From: Pseudomonadota bacterium
GTDB taxonomy: Bacteria > Pseudomonadota > Gammaproteobacteria > Xanthomonadales > Xanthomonadaceae
NCBI GenBank assembly: GCA_023430045.1
Contig: JAEZCF010000014.1
Span: forward strand, 1 to 43,133
Reading direction: 5' to 3'
DNA: 43,133 bases
Shown: positions 7,387 through 14,876 of the stretch, in pieces
Numbering within the stretch: the stretch's first letter is position 1
Layout of the letters: every line of letters starts with the position of its first letter
The notes under the pieces: model-generated
Seen by the model: the letters and a program-made list of their open reading frames with translations, nothing else
What the model was told of the DNA's origin: nothing
Databases searched by the model: none
Made by a program: the position numbers and the translations under genes

Positions 7387-9048
7387 ATGCGCTCTGGCTC
7401 CCGAATCCTTGCCATCTGTTGTGCCGCCGCCGGTTTCGCGGCGGCGAGTCTCGGCGCGTGGGCCGGCGAAATCCATCAGGTGCGCCTGGATGCCGGCGCG
7501 ACCGGCACGCGTGCGGAGATTTCCCTGGCCGGCAGTGGTGGCTACAAGACCATTTCCTTGTCCGCGCCCAACCGTCTGGTGGTGGATTTCCCGGATTCCA
7601 GCGCGGTACGCAGCCTGAAGCTGCCGCCGGCGCAGGGCGTGGTCACCGCCGTGCGGACCGGCCAGCCGGTTCCGGGCACGTTCCGCGTGGTGTTCGACCT
7701 TGCCGACAAGGTTGCGCCGTTCCGGCCGCAGATGCAGCGTCAGGGTAACGAATCGAAGCTGGTCATCGAATGGCCCGGCGACGCGCCGTCCTCGAACGTG
7801 GCTGCCGCAGCGTCGGGTACGGCGACCGGCGTAACCGCGGCGAACGTCGCGGCCGCGGCCGGCGCTACAGGCCCCGCGCCTTCGCCAGCCGCCAGTGCCG
7901 CGCAGACGCGCGACGATGCCGCGCGTGCGACCGCGCTGCTGACCGCCCAGGTACAGCAGCAGGCCAGCGTGAGCGCGGCGATTCCGGCATCGCCCACGCC
8001 GGCGCCGTCCACCGCGGCGGCCAATGTGGCCGCTGCCGGCACCACGGCCAGCAGTGGTTCGGCGGCGCCATCGCCAGCGGCGATCCTCGCCGGACAGGTC
8101 ACGCCTCCGCGCCCGCCGAATACGACCATCGCCGGTACCATGCCGACCCGCATCGGCAATGCGGCGGGTACTGGCACGGTGGCCACCGCCACGGTGCCAG
8201 CCGCGCAGCCGACGCCGGACAGCGCTCCGCCGCCTCCGCGCCCGAGCATGCCCAGCGATGCCGCGCGGGTGCGCATGAAGGCGGGCATGCGTCCGCTGGT
8301 GGTTGCGATCGATCCCGGCCATGGCGGCCAGGATCCGGGCGCGGTCGGTCCCACCGGCAAGCGCGAAAAGGACATCACTCTGGCGGTGGGCCGCGAGCTT
8401 GCCCGCCAGGTCAATGCCACGCCGGGCCTGAAGGCCTACCTGACCCGCGACAGCGATGTGTTCATTCCGCTGCCGATGCGCGCACAGAAGGCGCGTGCGG
8501 CGAAGGCCGACATCTTCATCTCCATCCATGCCGACGCGGCGGAGAACCGTGCCGCACGCGGCTCATCGGTGTACGTGCTGTCCACCAAGGGCGCATCTTC
8601 GCAGCGCGCGCGCTGGCTGGCCGACAAGGAAAACGCGGCCGACCTGATTGGTGGTGTCAGTCTGCAGCGCACCGAAGGCACGCTGGCCAATGTGCTGCTG
8701 GACCTTGCCCAGAGTGGTTACATGAAGGCATCCGAGGATGCGGCCGATCACGTGCTGGGCGGGCTGAAGCGGATCGGCAACAACCACAAGCCAAACATCG
8801 AACGCGCCAACTTCGCCGTGCTGCGCACGTCGGACATGCCGGCGATGCTGGTGGAAACCGCGTTCATTTCCAATCCGGACGAAGAACGCCGGCTGATGGA
8901 TCCTGCATACCAGCGCAAGATCGCTGCGGCGGTGCTTGATGGGGTGGACGTTTTCTTCACCCGCCAGCCGCCACCGGGAACACTGTATGCCGCGCGCGCG
9001 CAGGCGGAAATGGAAGCGGCCAGCACCGTAGCGGGCGGCAGCAAGTAG
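7387..9048 (+). CDS. N-acetylmuramoyl-L-alanine amidase (AmiC/AmiB type) with AMIN domain and long linker
   Basis: A periplasmic septal peptidoglycan hydrolase that removes stem peptides from MurNAc during daughter-cell separation. The N-terminal signal peptide (about residues 1-26, ending 'AWA') precedes an AMIN domain (about 28-125) that targets peptidoglycan and septum. An Ala/Thr/Pro-rich linker of about 170 residues follows, then the Amidase_3 catalytic domain with 'AIDPGHGGQDPGA' (H312), 'KREKDITL', 'FISIHADA' and 'MLVETAFISNPDEE', which supply the zinc ligands and catalytic glutamate. At 553 residues it is well over 100 longer than typical AmiB/AmiC, the excess being linker. Such enzymes are normally switched on by LytM factors such as EnvC or NlpD. 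It starts 75 bases after tsaE. Confidence 0.93.
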   Translation: MRSGSRILAICCAAAGFAAASLGAWAGEIHQVRLDAGATGTRAEISLAGSGGYKTISLSAPNRLVVDFPDSSAVRSLKLPPAQGVVTAVRTGQPVPGTFRVVFDLADKVAPFRPQMQRQGNESKLVIEWPGDAPSSNVAAAASGTATGVTAANVAAAAGATGPAPSPAASAAQTRDDAARATALLTAQVQQQASVSAAIPASPTPAPSTAAANVAAAGTTASSGSAAPSPAAILAGQVTPPRPPNTTIAGTMPTRIGNAAGTGTVATATVPAAQPTPDSAPPPPRPSMPSDAARVRMKAGMRPLVVAIDPGHGGQDPGAVGPTGKREKDITLAVGRELARQVNATPGLKAYLTRDSDVFIPLPMRAQKARAAKADIFISIHADAAENRAARGSSVYVLSTKGASSQRARWLADKENAADLIGGVSLQRTEGTLANVLLDLAQSGYMKASEDAADHVLGGLKRIGNNHKPNIERANFAVLRTSDMPAMLVETAFISNPDEERRLMDPAYQRKIAAAVLDGVDVFFTRQPPPGTLYAARAQAEMEAASTVAGGSK

Positions 9049-9121
9049 CCTGCGGCTGGCAGGCCACGGCGTTCCGCGGAGACGGGCCGTGCCCTGCTGA
9101 TGGATCGATGGCACGATGGCA

Positions 9122-9160
9122 CGGCCGCAGTCGAGCATGGCTCGACTCTACGTGCGGCCG
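9122..9160. repeat. GTAG-type palindromic repeat, minus orientation, inside a longer hairpin
   Basis: Read on the minus strand, 9127-9151 begins GTAGAGTCGAGCCATGCTCG, a variant of the local GTAG element. It is enclosed by outer arms CGGCCGCA (9122-9129) and TGCGGCCG (9153-9160), so the RNA could form an extended hairpin between the amidase and mutL genes. Confidence 0.7.
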
Positions 9161-9204
9161 CTCCGCTATCATCGACGCATGAATTCCGCTGCCCATTACA
9201 TCCC

Positions 9205-11085
9205 ATGAGCGCACCCGGTCCGCGCCCGATCCAGCCGTTGCCGGAAATCCTGATCAACCAGATCGCTGCCGGCGAGGTGGTCGAGCGGCCTGCGTCGGTG
9301 GTGAAGGAACTGGTCGAGAACGCGATCGACGCCGGGGCCACCCGTGTGGACATCGATCTGGAAGAGGGCGGCGTGCGGCTGATCCGTATCCGCGACAACG
9401 GCAGCGGCATCGCCGCCGAACAGTTGCCGTTGGCGGTGTCCCGGCATGCCACCAGCAAGATCGCCAGCCTGGACGAGCTGGAAGCGGTGGCCACTCTGGG
9501 CTTTCGTGGTGAAGCGCTGCCGTCCATCGCGTCGGTGAGCCGCTTCACCCTGGCCTCGCGCCGCCCGCACGATGAGCATGGCGCTGCCCTGCAGATCGAA
9601 GGTGGCAAGCTCGGCGAGGTGCTGCCGCGCGCGCACGCGCCGGGAACCACGGTGGAAGTGCGCGAGCTGTTCTACAACGTGCCGGCACGACGGAAATTCC
9701 TGCGTGCCGAGCGTACCGAACTGGGCCATATCGAGGAATGGCTGCGTTCGCTCGCGCTGGCGCGACCGGACGTGGAGCTGCGGGTGTCGCACAACGGCAA
9801 GGCCTCGCGCCGCTACAAGCCGGGCGATCTGTATTCCGATGCGCGTCTTGGTGAAACGCTGGGCGAGGATTTTGCCCACCAGGCGGTACGCGTGGACCAT
9901 TCAGGTGCCGGGCTGCGGCTGCATGGATGGATCGCACAGCCGCATTATTCGCGCGCCAGCACCGATCAGCAGTATCTGTATGTCAACGGCCGTTCGGTAC
10001 GCGATCGCAGTGTCGCCCATGCAGTGAAGATGGCCTACGGCGATGTGCTGTTCCATGGCCGCCAGCCCGCTTACGTGCTGTTCCTGGAACTGGATCCGAC
10101 CCGCGTTGATGTCAACGTGCATCCGGCCAAGCATGAGGTGCGCTTCCGTGATTCGCGGCTGGTGCACGATTTCGTCTACCGCACCCTGAAGGATGCGCTG
10201 GCCGACACGCGGGCGGGCATGTCGGCGCAGGATATCGGTGCGGGCGGGGCGACGGCGCTGCCTTCGTCCGCCAGTGGCGGGGCTGGGTGGGAAGCGCCGG
10301 TTGCTGCCGGCATGCCCGGCAATGGGGGCGGTGGTGGCTACGGCAGCTGGCGCCCGCAGCAGTCGCCGCTTGGCCTGCAGGTAGCCGAGGCACCGGCTGC
10401 CTATGCGGCGTTGTATGCCGGACCATCCGCAGCGCAGACGGACAGCCTGCCGCCGATGCCCAGCGAAAACGGGCTGCCGATGACCAATGCCGACGCAGGC
10501 GTGCCGCCGCTCGGCTATGCCATCGCGCAGCTGCATGGCATCTACATCCTTGCCGAAAACGCCGAAGGCCTGATCGTGGTGGACATGCATGCCGCACACG
10601 AACGCATCGGTTACGAACGCCTGAAGAACGCGCACGACGGTATCGGTCTGCATGCGCAGCCGCTGCTGGTGCCCATCACCCTGGCGGTCGGCGAACGCGA
10701 TGCCGACACCGCCGAACGTGAAGCGGCCACCCTGGTCGACCTGGGATTCGATGTCACACGCGCCGGTCCGGGTTCACTGCATGTGCGCAGCATCCCCGCG
10801 CTGCTGGCCAATGCCGAACCGGAAGGGCTGCTGCGCGACGTGCTCACCGACCTGCGCGAACACGGACAGTCCCGACGCATCGCCACCGCGCGCGACGAAC
10901 TGTTGTCCACCATGGCCTGCCACGGCGCGGTCCGCGCCAACCGGCGGCTGACGGTTCCGGAGATGAACGCCCTGCTGCGCGACATGGAAATCACCGAGCG
11001 GTCCGGGCAATGCAACCATGGCCGTCCGACGTGGGCGCGCTTTTCGCTCGCGGAGATCGACCGCTGGTTCCTGCGTGGGCGGTAG
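9205..11085 (+). CDS. mutL: DNA mismatch repair protein MutL
   Basis: A 626-residue GHKL ATPase that links MutS mismatch recognition to strand removal. N-terminal ATPase motifs: 'IAAGEVVERPASVVKELVEN', 'IRDNGSGI', 'TLGFRGEALPSIASV' and 'GTTVEVRELFYNVPARRKFL'. A glycine/serine/alanine-rich linker of about 100 residues (from about residue 350) joins the C-terminal dimerisation domain. That domain carries 'DMHAAHERIGYE' (D460), a near match to the DQHA(x)2E(x)4E endonuclease motif, and ends with 'ACHGAVRANRRL' and 'GQCNHGRPTW'. It is therefore probably a nicking MutL, as in bacteria lacking MutH. The ATG at 9205 is chosen because the upstream frame covers a repeat. Its TAG stop is formed by a GTAG repeat. 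Confidence 0.96.
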   Translation: MSAPGPRPIQPLPEILINQIAAGEVVERPASVVKELVENAIDAGATRVDIDLEEGGVRLIRIRDNGSGIAAEQLPLAVSRHATSKIASLDELEAVATLGFRGEALPSIASVSRFTLASRRPHDEHGAALQIEGGKLGEVLPRAHAPGTTVEVRELFYNVPARRKFLRAERTELGHIEEWLRSLALARPDVELRVSHNGKASRRYKPGDLYSDARLGETLGEDFAHQAVRVDHSGAGLRLHGWIAQPHYSRASTDQQYLYVNGRSVRDRSVAHAVKMAYGDVLFHGRQPAYVLFLELDPTRVDVNVHPAKHEVRFRDSRLVHDFVYRTLKDALADTRAGMSAQDIGAGGATALPSSASGGAGWEAPVAAGMPGNGGGGGYGSWRPQQSPLGLQVAEAPAAYAALYAGPSAAQTDSLPPMPSENGLPMTNADAGVPPLGYAIAQLHGIYILAENAEGLIVVDMHAAHERIGYERLKNAHDGIGLHAQPLLVPITLAVGERDADTAEREAATLVDLGFDVTRAGPGSLHVRSIPALLANAEPEGLLRDVLTDLREHGQSRRIATARDELLSTMACHGAVRANRRLTVPEMNALLRDMEITERSGQCNHGRPTWARFSLAEIDRWFLRGR

Positions 11086-11104
11086 TGCCGGCCACCGGCC
11101 GGCT
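11082..11104 (+). repeat. GTAG-type palindromic repeat providing the mutL stop codon
   Basis: A 23-base element opening GTAGTGCCGGCC and closing ACCGGCCGGCT. Bases 11083-11085 (TAG) of the repeat are the mutL stop codon. It is paired with an inverted copy 39 bases further on. Confidence 0.7.
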
Positions 11105-11143
11105 GCGGAAGACGGGCCGATGCTGGAGCGGTGCTGGAAGGCC

Positions 11144-11166
11144 AGCCAACCACGGTGCGGCTCTAC
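11144..11166 (-). repeat. GTAG-type palindromic repeat, inverted partner
   Basis: On the minus strand the element opens GTAGAGCCGCACC and closes GTGGTTGGCT, a 23-base variant of the local family. With 11082-11104 it forms an inverted pair in the mutL/DUF1684 interval. Confidence 0.6.
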
Positions 11167-11196
11167 CGGGGTAAAGACGTTGATGGGGAGTATGTG

Positions 11197-12150
11197 TTGA
11201 ACAATGACACCTGGGGATGCCGCGCTGCCATCGTCATGCTGCTGATGACGACGATGCTGGCGGGATGTGGAAAGCAGCCGGATGGGCCGTCTACGCCTGC
11301 GCCGCAGAATGCAGCGTTCGCCACGCAACAGCAGCAATGGCGCATGCAGCGATATGCCGAACTCACCGCGGCGGACGGCTGGACTGCCCTGGTCGGGTTG
11401 CACTGGCTGGAGCACAAGGCGCATTACATCGGTCGTGGGCCGGGCAGCGGCATCCGCCTGGCGGTCGGGCCTGATGCGCTGGGTATGGTCAGCCGTGACG
11501 GGCAGCACTGGTCGTTCACGCCGGAAGCCGGTGTGGATGCCAGCATCGATGGCCGCCCGCTGCGTGGGCGCGTGGCCCTGCACAGCGACCATGAGCCGTC
11601 GCCGACGCGCATCGATTTCGACGGTGGCAAGGGCCAGCTCAGCCTGATCGCACGCGGTCAGCGCTTCGCGTTGCGGGTGAAGCATGCCGATGCACCTTCG
11701 CGGCTGGGCTTTACCGGGCTGGACTACTGGCCCGGTGGCGAGGACTGGCAGGTGCGCGCACGCTTCCTGCCGCATCCGCCAGGAACAACACTGCCGATCG
11801 TGGACATCACCGGGCTGACCACCGCGATGCCCAACGCCGGTGCCGTGGAGTTCGAGCGCGATGGCCAGCGTTATCGCCTGGAAGCGATCGGCGAGCCGGG
11901 GGCGCCGCTGTTCCTGATCTTCGCCGACCGCACCAGCGGCCATGGCAGTTATCCCGCCGGCCGCTACCTGGATACCGATGCGCCGGATGCCGATGGCCAT
12001 GTACAGGTGGATTTCAACCACGCCTACAATCCTCCCTGTGCGTTCACCCCGTTCGCGACCTGTCCGCTTGCGCCTCCGGAAAACCGTCTTGACCTGCGGG
12101 TAGAGGCGGGCGAGCGCGCCTATCACGCTCCCAAGGAGAACGCTGGATGA
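11197..12150 (+). CDS. DUF1684 domain lipoprotein
   Basis: No ATG with a proper signal is available. The TTG at 11197 follows GGGGAG (11185-11190) at six bases; GTG at 11194 is the alternative. With the TTG start the 317-residue product opens with a lipoprotein signal, 'AAIVMLLMTTMLAGC', with Cys24 as the lipidated residue, followed by G-K, which does not suggest inner-membrane retention. The body matches DUF1684: 'DGWTALVGLHWLEHKAHYIG', 'RLGFTGLDYWPGGEDWQVRARF', and the C-terminal 'HVQVDFNHAYNPPCAFTPFATCPLAPPENRLDLRVEAGE' block, which resembles the 'FN..Y.P.C.....CPLPP..N.L' hallmark. Function of the family is unknown. It overlaps the next gene by 4 bases. Confidence 0.85.
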   Translation: MNNDTWGCRAAIVMLLMTTMLAGCGKQPDGPSTPAPQNAAFATQQQQWRMQRYAELTAADGWTALVGLHWLEHKAHYIGRGPGSGIRLAVGPDALGMVSRDGQHWSFTPEAGVDASIDGRPLRGRVALHSDHEPSPTRIDFDGGKGQLSLIARGQRFALRVKHADAPSRLGFTGLDYWPGGEDWQVRARFLPHPPGTTLPIVDITGLTTAMPNAGAVEFERDGQRYRLEAIGEPGAPLFLIFADRTSGHGSYPAGRYLDTDAPDADGHVQVDFNHAYNPPCAFTPFATCPLAPPENRLDLRVEAGERAYHAPKENAG

Positions 12151-13136
12151 TGATTTCCCGTTTCGATTCTGCGGTCCGCAGGCACGTCGCAGGGCGCTGG
12201 ATGCTGTCCTTGCTGCTGGCCGCTGCGCTGGGCATGGCCGCGGCCGCTTCTGCGGCGGTGCCACCGAAAACCGTGCCAGCAAGCGCACCGGTCGCGCCGC
12301 CGGTGCCGCTGTTGTGGAAGGTGACAGGCGCCGGTGACGCGCGCATGTATCTGCTGGGATCCTTCCACCTGCTGCGCAAGGACGATTATCCACTGGCACC
12401 GGAAGCCGACCAGGCGTTCGACACGGCGCGCCGGGTGGTATTCGAACTGTCCGCACAGGACATGGAATCGCCGGAGCTTGCCGGCAAGATGGTGCAGGCT
12501 GCGGTGCGCACCGATGGCAGCGAACTGCGCCACGACCTGGGCGATGCCACCTGGACGCGGTTGCAGGCGTATGCGGCGAGCAATCCATTGCCGCTGGCAC
12601 AGATGCAGGGTTTGAAGCCGTGGTTCGTGGGCCTGAGCATCAGCATCGCGCAGATGCAGAAACTGGGGCTTGATCCGGCACTGGGCCTGGACAGGCATTT
12701 CATGGACCGTGCCGCGAAGGCTGGAAAGCCGATAGTGGGGCTGGAGAGCATCGACACCCAGATCGCCGTGCTGGCTGGCATGAGCGTGGCCGAGCAGCGG
12801 CAGATGGTGGAAGAAGCGCTGGAACAGTCCGAGAAGGGCGATGCGGAAATACATGCCCTGCACGACGCATGGCGGCGTGGTGACGACACCCTGATGTGGA
12901 ACCGCATGGCGGTGGACATGAAGGCGCAGTATCCGCAGCTTTACCAGCGCATCAATAGCGACCGCAATGATGCGTGGCTGCCAAAGCTGGAGCCCTGGCT
13001 GAAGGCCGGCCAGGGTGGCACGCTGGTGGTGGTGGGCACCCTGCACCTGCTGGGTAGCGATGGCGTGGTGGAGAAGCTGCGCGCCAGGGGCTACACGGTG
13101 GAGCGGGTGCCCCAGCGCGCTGCCGGCACGAAATGA
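12147..13136 (+). CDS. TraB/GumN family protein, secreted
   Basis: A 329-residue protein starting at ATG 12147 (a second ATG follows at once), overlapping the DUF1684 stop by 4 bases. The signal peptide spans about residues 1-36 ('WMLSLLLAAALGMAAAASAA'). Family blocks are 'MYLLGSFHLLRKDDYPL', 'VVFELS', 'KPIVGLESIDTQIAVL' and 'TLVVVGTLHLLGSDGVVEKL'. TraB/GumN proteins belong to the Tiki-like fold; some members are proposed metalloproteases, but the bacterial role is not established. GumN lies at the end of the xanthan cluster in Xanthomonas, although this copy has no polysaccharide genes nearby. Translational coupling suggests it works with the upstream lipoprotein at the envelope. Confidence 0.88.
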   Translation: MMISRFDSAVRRHVAGRWMLSLLLAAALGMAAAASAAVPPKTVPASAPVAPPVPLLWKVTGAGDARMYLLGSFHLLRKDDYPLAPEADQAFDTARRVVFELSAQDMESPELAGKMVQAAVRTDGSELRHDLGDATWTRLQAYAASNPLPLAQMQGLKPWFVGLSISIAQMQKLGLDPALGLDRHFMDRAAKAGKPIVGLESIDTQIAVLAGMSVAEQRQMVEEALEQSEKGDAEIHALHDAWRRGDDTLMWNRMAVDMKAQYPQLYQRINSDRNDAWLPKLEPWLKAGQGGTLVVVGTLHLLGSDGVVEKLRARGYTVERVPQRAAGTK

Positions 13137-13170
13137 CCTGTCGCCCGGCAGGGCTGAACATCACGCTCCG

Positions 13171-13323
13171 GTAGAGCCGACCCATGGTCGGCTGGAGCAT
13201 GTCCCGGTTCGGTAGAGCCGACCCATGGTCGGCTGGGACCTGTCACGGTCGGGTAGAGCCGACCCATGGTCGGCTGTGGGTGCGGCGCGCGGTGAGGTGA
13301 AGCCGACCATGGGTCGGTTCTAC
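13171..13323. repeat. Cluster of four GTAG-type (SMAG-like) palindromic repeats
   Basis: Three identical 23-base plus-strand copies, opening GTAGAGCCGACCCATGG and closing TCGGCT, lie at 13171-13193, 13212-13234 and 13253-13275. An inverted copy (one base different) lies at 13301-13323. The third and fourth can pair over their full length to make a large hairpin. The cluster fills the gap between the convergent TraB/GumN and phaR genes, so it may act as a bidirectional transcription terminator or mRNA stabiliser. SMAG elements of Stenotrophomonas maltophilia are described with this GTAG-headed structure. Confidence 0.85.
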
Positions 13324-13337
13324 CACAGGCGTCCGCC

Positions 13338-13898
13338 TCAGCGGCTGCGGCCCTTGGCGGTGGGCTCGCCGGGCTTGTGCGGGGCTGCGCCGGGGCACGT
13401 ACCGGCACCCGTTGCCGGCCCTGGGGCCGAACCCGGTGCGGTGCCGGAAGGGCGGCCGCCGAAGCCTGCGCCCATGCTGCGCTGGAATTCCTGCCACAGC
13501 TCCAGGTTGCGCTCGGTGAGCTGATTCATCATCGCCCACGGGGTCTGCCCGAGCAGGTTGCCCATCTGCTGGCGGAACTGCTGCTGCTGGTCCAGGAACA
13601 CCTGCATGCTGCGTTCCAGGTAGTTGCCCATGAAGCCCTGCAGCGAGTCGCCGTAGAAGCGGATCAGCTGGCTGAGCAACTGGGTGGAGAGCATCGGTTC
13701 GCCGTCCTGTTCCTGGTCGGCGATGATCTGCAGCAGGACCGAACGGGTCAGGTCGTCACCGCTCTTGGCGTCGCGTACCTCGAAATCCTCGCCGTCCAGG
13801 ATCAGCTGGCGGACGTCTTCGATGGTGATGTAGCTGGAAATCTCGGTGTCATACAGACGGCGATTGGGATACTTCTTGATGATGCGTGTAGCAGCCAT
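13338..13898 (-). CDS. phaR: Polyhydroxyalkanoate synthesis regulator PhaR
   Basis: A 186-residue protein. The N-terminal PHB/PHA accumulation regulator DNA-binding domain is clear (residues 1-60: 'RIIKKYPNRRLYDTEISSYI', 'VRQLILDGEDFEVRDAKSG'), followed by the PHB-accumulation repeat-type region ('TRSVLLQIIADQEQ', 'FYGDSLQGFMGNYLERSM') and a Gly/Pro/Ala-rich tail. PhaR represses phasin and often its own gene, and is released by binding PHA granules. The ATG at 13898 is used; the six codons upstream are not conserved. It lies downstream of phbB in the same direction with a 175-base gap that holds a candidate operator array. No phaC/phaE synthase gene is in the window. Confidence 0.93.
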   Translation of the reverse strand: MAATRIIKKYPNRRLYDTEISSYITIEDVRQLILDGEDFEVRDAKSGDDLTRSVLLQIIADQEQDGEPMLSTQLLSQLIRFYGDSLQGFMGNYLERSMQVFLDQQQQFRQQMGNLLGQTPWAMMNQLTERNLELWQEFQRSMGAGFGGRPSGTAPGSAPGPATGAGTCPGAAPHKPGEPTAKGRSR

Positions 13899-13923
13899 GA
13901 AGCAAGCACTCGTCACAATAGAC

Positions 13924-14032
13924 GCGCAGCATGGCGCAGCGCAGCAGGACTTGCAACGGTTCCCGGCCCGGCCCCAGGGCTCTTTTGCGCCATTTCATGT
14001 TGCGCAGCAAGGCTTTTCATGCTGCGCAACAT
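13924..14032 (-). promoter_or_regulatory. Candidate PhaR operator array upstream of phaR
   Basis: The octamer GCGCAGCA occurs at 13924-13931, 13939-13946 and 14002-14009, and inverted (TGCTGCGC) at 14020-14027. The last two are part of a perfect 13-base inverted repeat, ATGTTGCGCAGCA (13997-14009) and TGCTGCGCAACAT (14020-14032), with a 10-base spacer. TGC-rich sites are reported for PhaR in other Proteobacteria. The position just before phaR suggests autoregulation. An RNA hairpin ending phbB is an alternative, but no T-run follows it. Confidence 0.55.
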
Positions 14033-14073
14033 TATCGTGACCCGTTCAGGCTGCCCGCGGCGGGCTGCCGGGG

Positions 14074-14814
14074 CTACCAGCCCATATGGTGGCCGCCGTT
14101 GATGTCCAGATTGCTGCCGGTGATCCAGGCCGCTTCGTCGGCCACCAGGAAGGAGACGCCGTAGGCGATCTCTTCCGGCTTGCCCAGACGCCCGGTGGGG
14201 ATGTCGGCGATGATCTTCGCACGCACTTCTTCGGGCACTGCCATCACCATGTCGGTGGCCACGTAGCCCGGCGAAATGGTGTTCACGGTGATCCCGAAGC
14301 CGGCGTTCTCACGTGCCAGGGAGATGGTGAAGCCGTGCATGCCGGCCTTGGCCGCAGCGTAGTTGGCCTGGCCATACTGGCCCTTCAGCCCGTTGATGGA
14401 GCTGATCTGGATCACCCGGCCCCAGCCCCGGCGGCGCATGCCTTCGATGACCGGACGGGTGACGTTGAACACCGAATTGAGGTTGGTGTTGATGACATCG
14501 TGCCATTGCTCGGCGCGCATGCGGTGGAAGGTGGTATCGCGGGTGATGCCGGCGTTGTTGACAAGGATCTCGACCGGACCAAGCGCGGCTTCGACGGCGT
14601 GCACCATGGCTTCGGCACTTTCGGGGGTGGATACATCGCCGGGGAAGAGCGCGATATCCAGGCCGCGCGTGGCCATGGCCTGCTGCCACGCCAGTGCCTT
14701 GGCCTGGTCGCGGTAGTTGGTGGCGACGCGATGTCCCAGGCTGGCCAGGCGCTGGCAGATGGCGGTGCCTATGCCGCCGGTGCCGCCGGTGACCAGTGCG
14801 ACGCGTGAAGTCAT
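14074..14814 (-). CDS. phbB: Acetoacetyl-CoA reductase PhbB (short-chain dehydrogenase)
   Basis: A 246-residue SDR that reduces acetoacetyl-CoA to (R)-3-hydroxybutyryl-CoA with NADPH, giving the monomer for polyhydroxybutyrate. Seen: cofactor motif 'VTGGTGGIGTAIC' (residues 8-20), 'VNNAGITRD', catalytic S139, Y152 and K156 in 'SSINGLKGQYGQANYAAAKA', and 'PGYVATDM'. The spacing and the NGLKGQYGQ segment are characteristic of PhbB rather than FabG. Its neighbour phaR supports a PHA role. It starts 62 bases from the gluQ stop and may be read with gluQ. Confidence 0.93.
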   Translation of the reverse strand: MTSRVALVTGGTGGIGTAICQRLASLGHRVATNYRDQAKALAWQQAMATRGLDIALFPGDVSTPESAEAMVHAVEAALGPVEILVNNAGITRDTTFHRMRAEQWHDVINTNLNSVFNVTRPVIEGMRRRGWGRVIQISSINGLKGQYGQANYAAAKAGMHGFTISLARENAGFGITVNTISPGYVATDMVMAVPEEVRAKIIADIPTGRLGKPEEIAYGVSFLVADEAAWITGSNLDINGGHHMGW

Positions 14815-14876
14815 GCTGCGTTTCCGAGTTCAGGTGGGGAAAGGGGATTCTGCAACATCGGCGCGCTGCGTGCGCC

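Noticed and set aside
13998..14031. Rho-independent terminator of phbB
   Set aside because: The hairpin is perfect but no T-run follows on the minus strand, and its arms contain an octamer repeated elsewhere in the gap, which fits an operator better.
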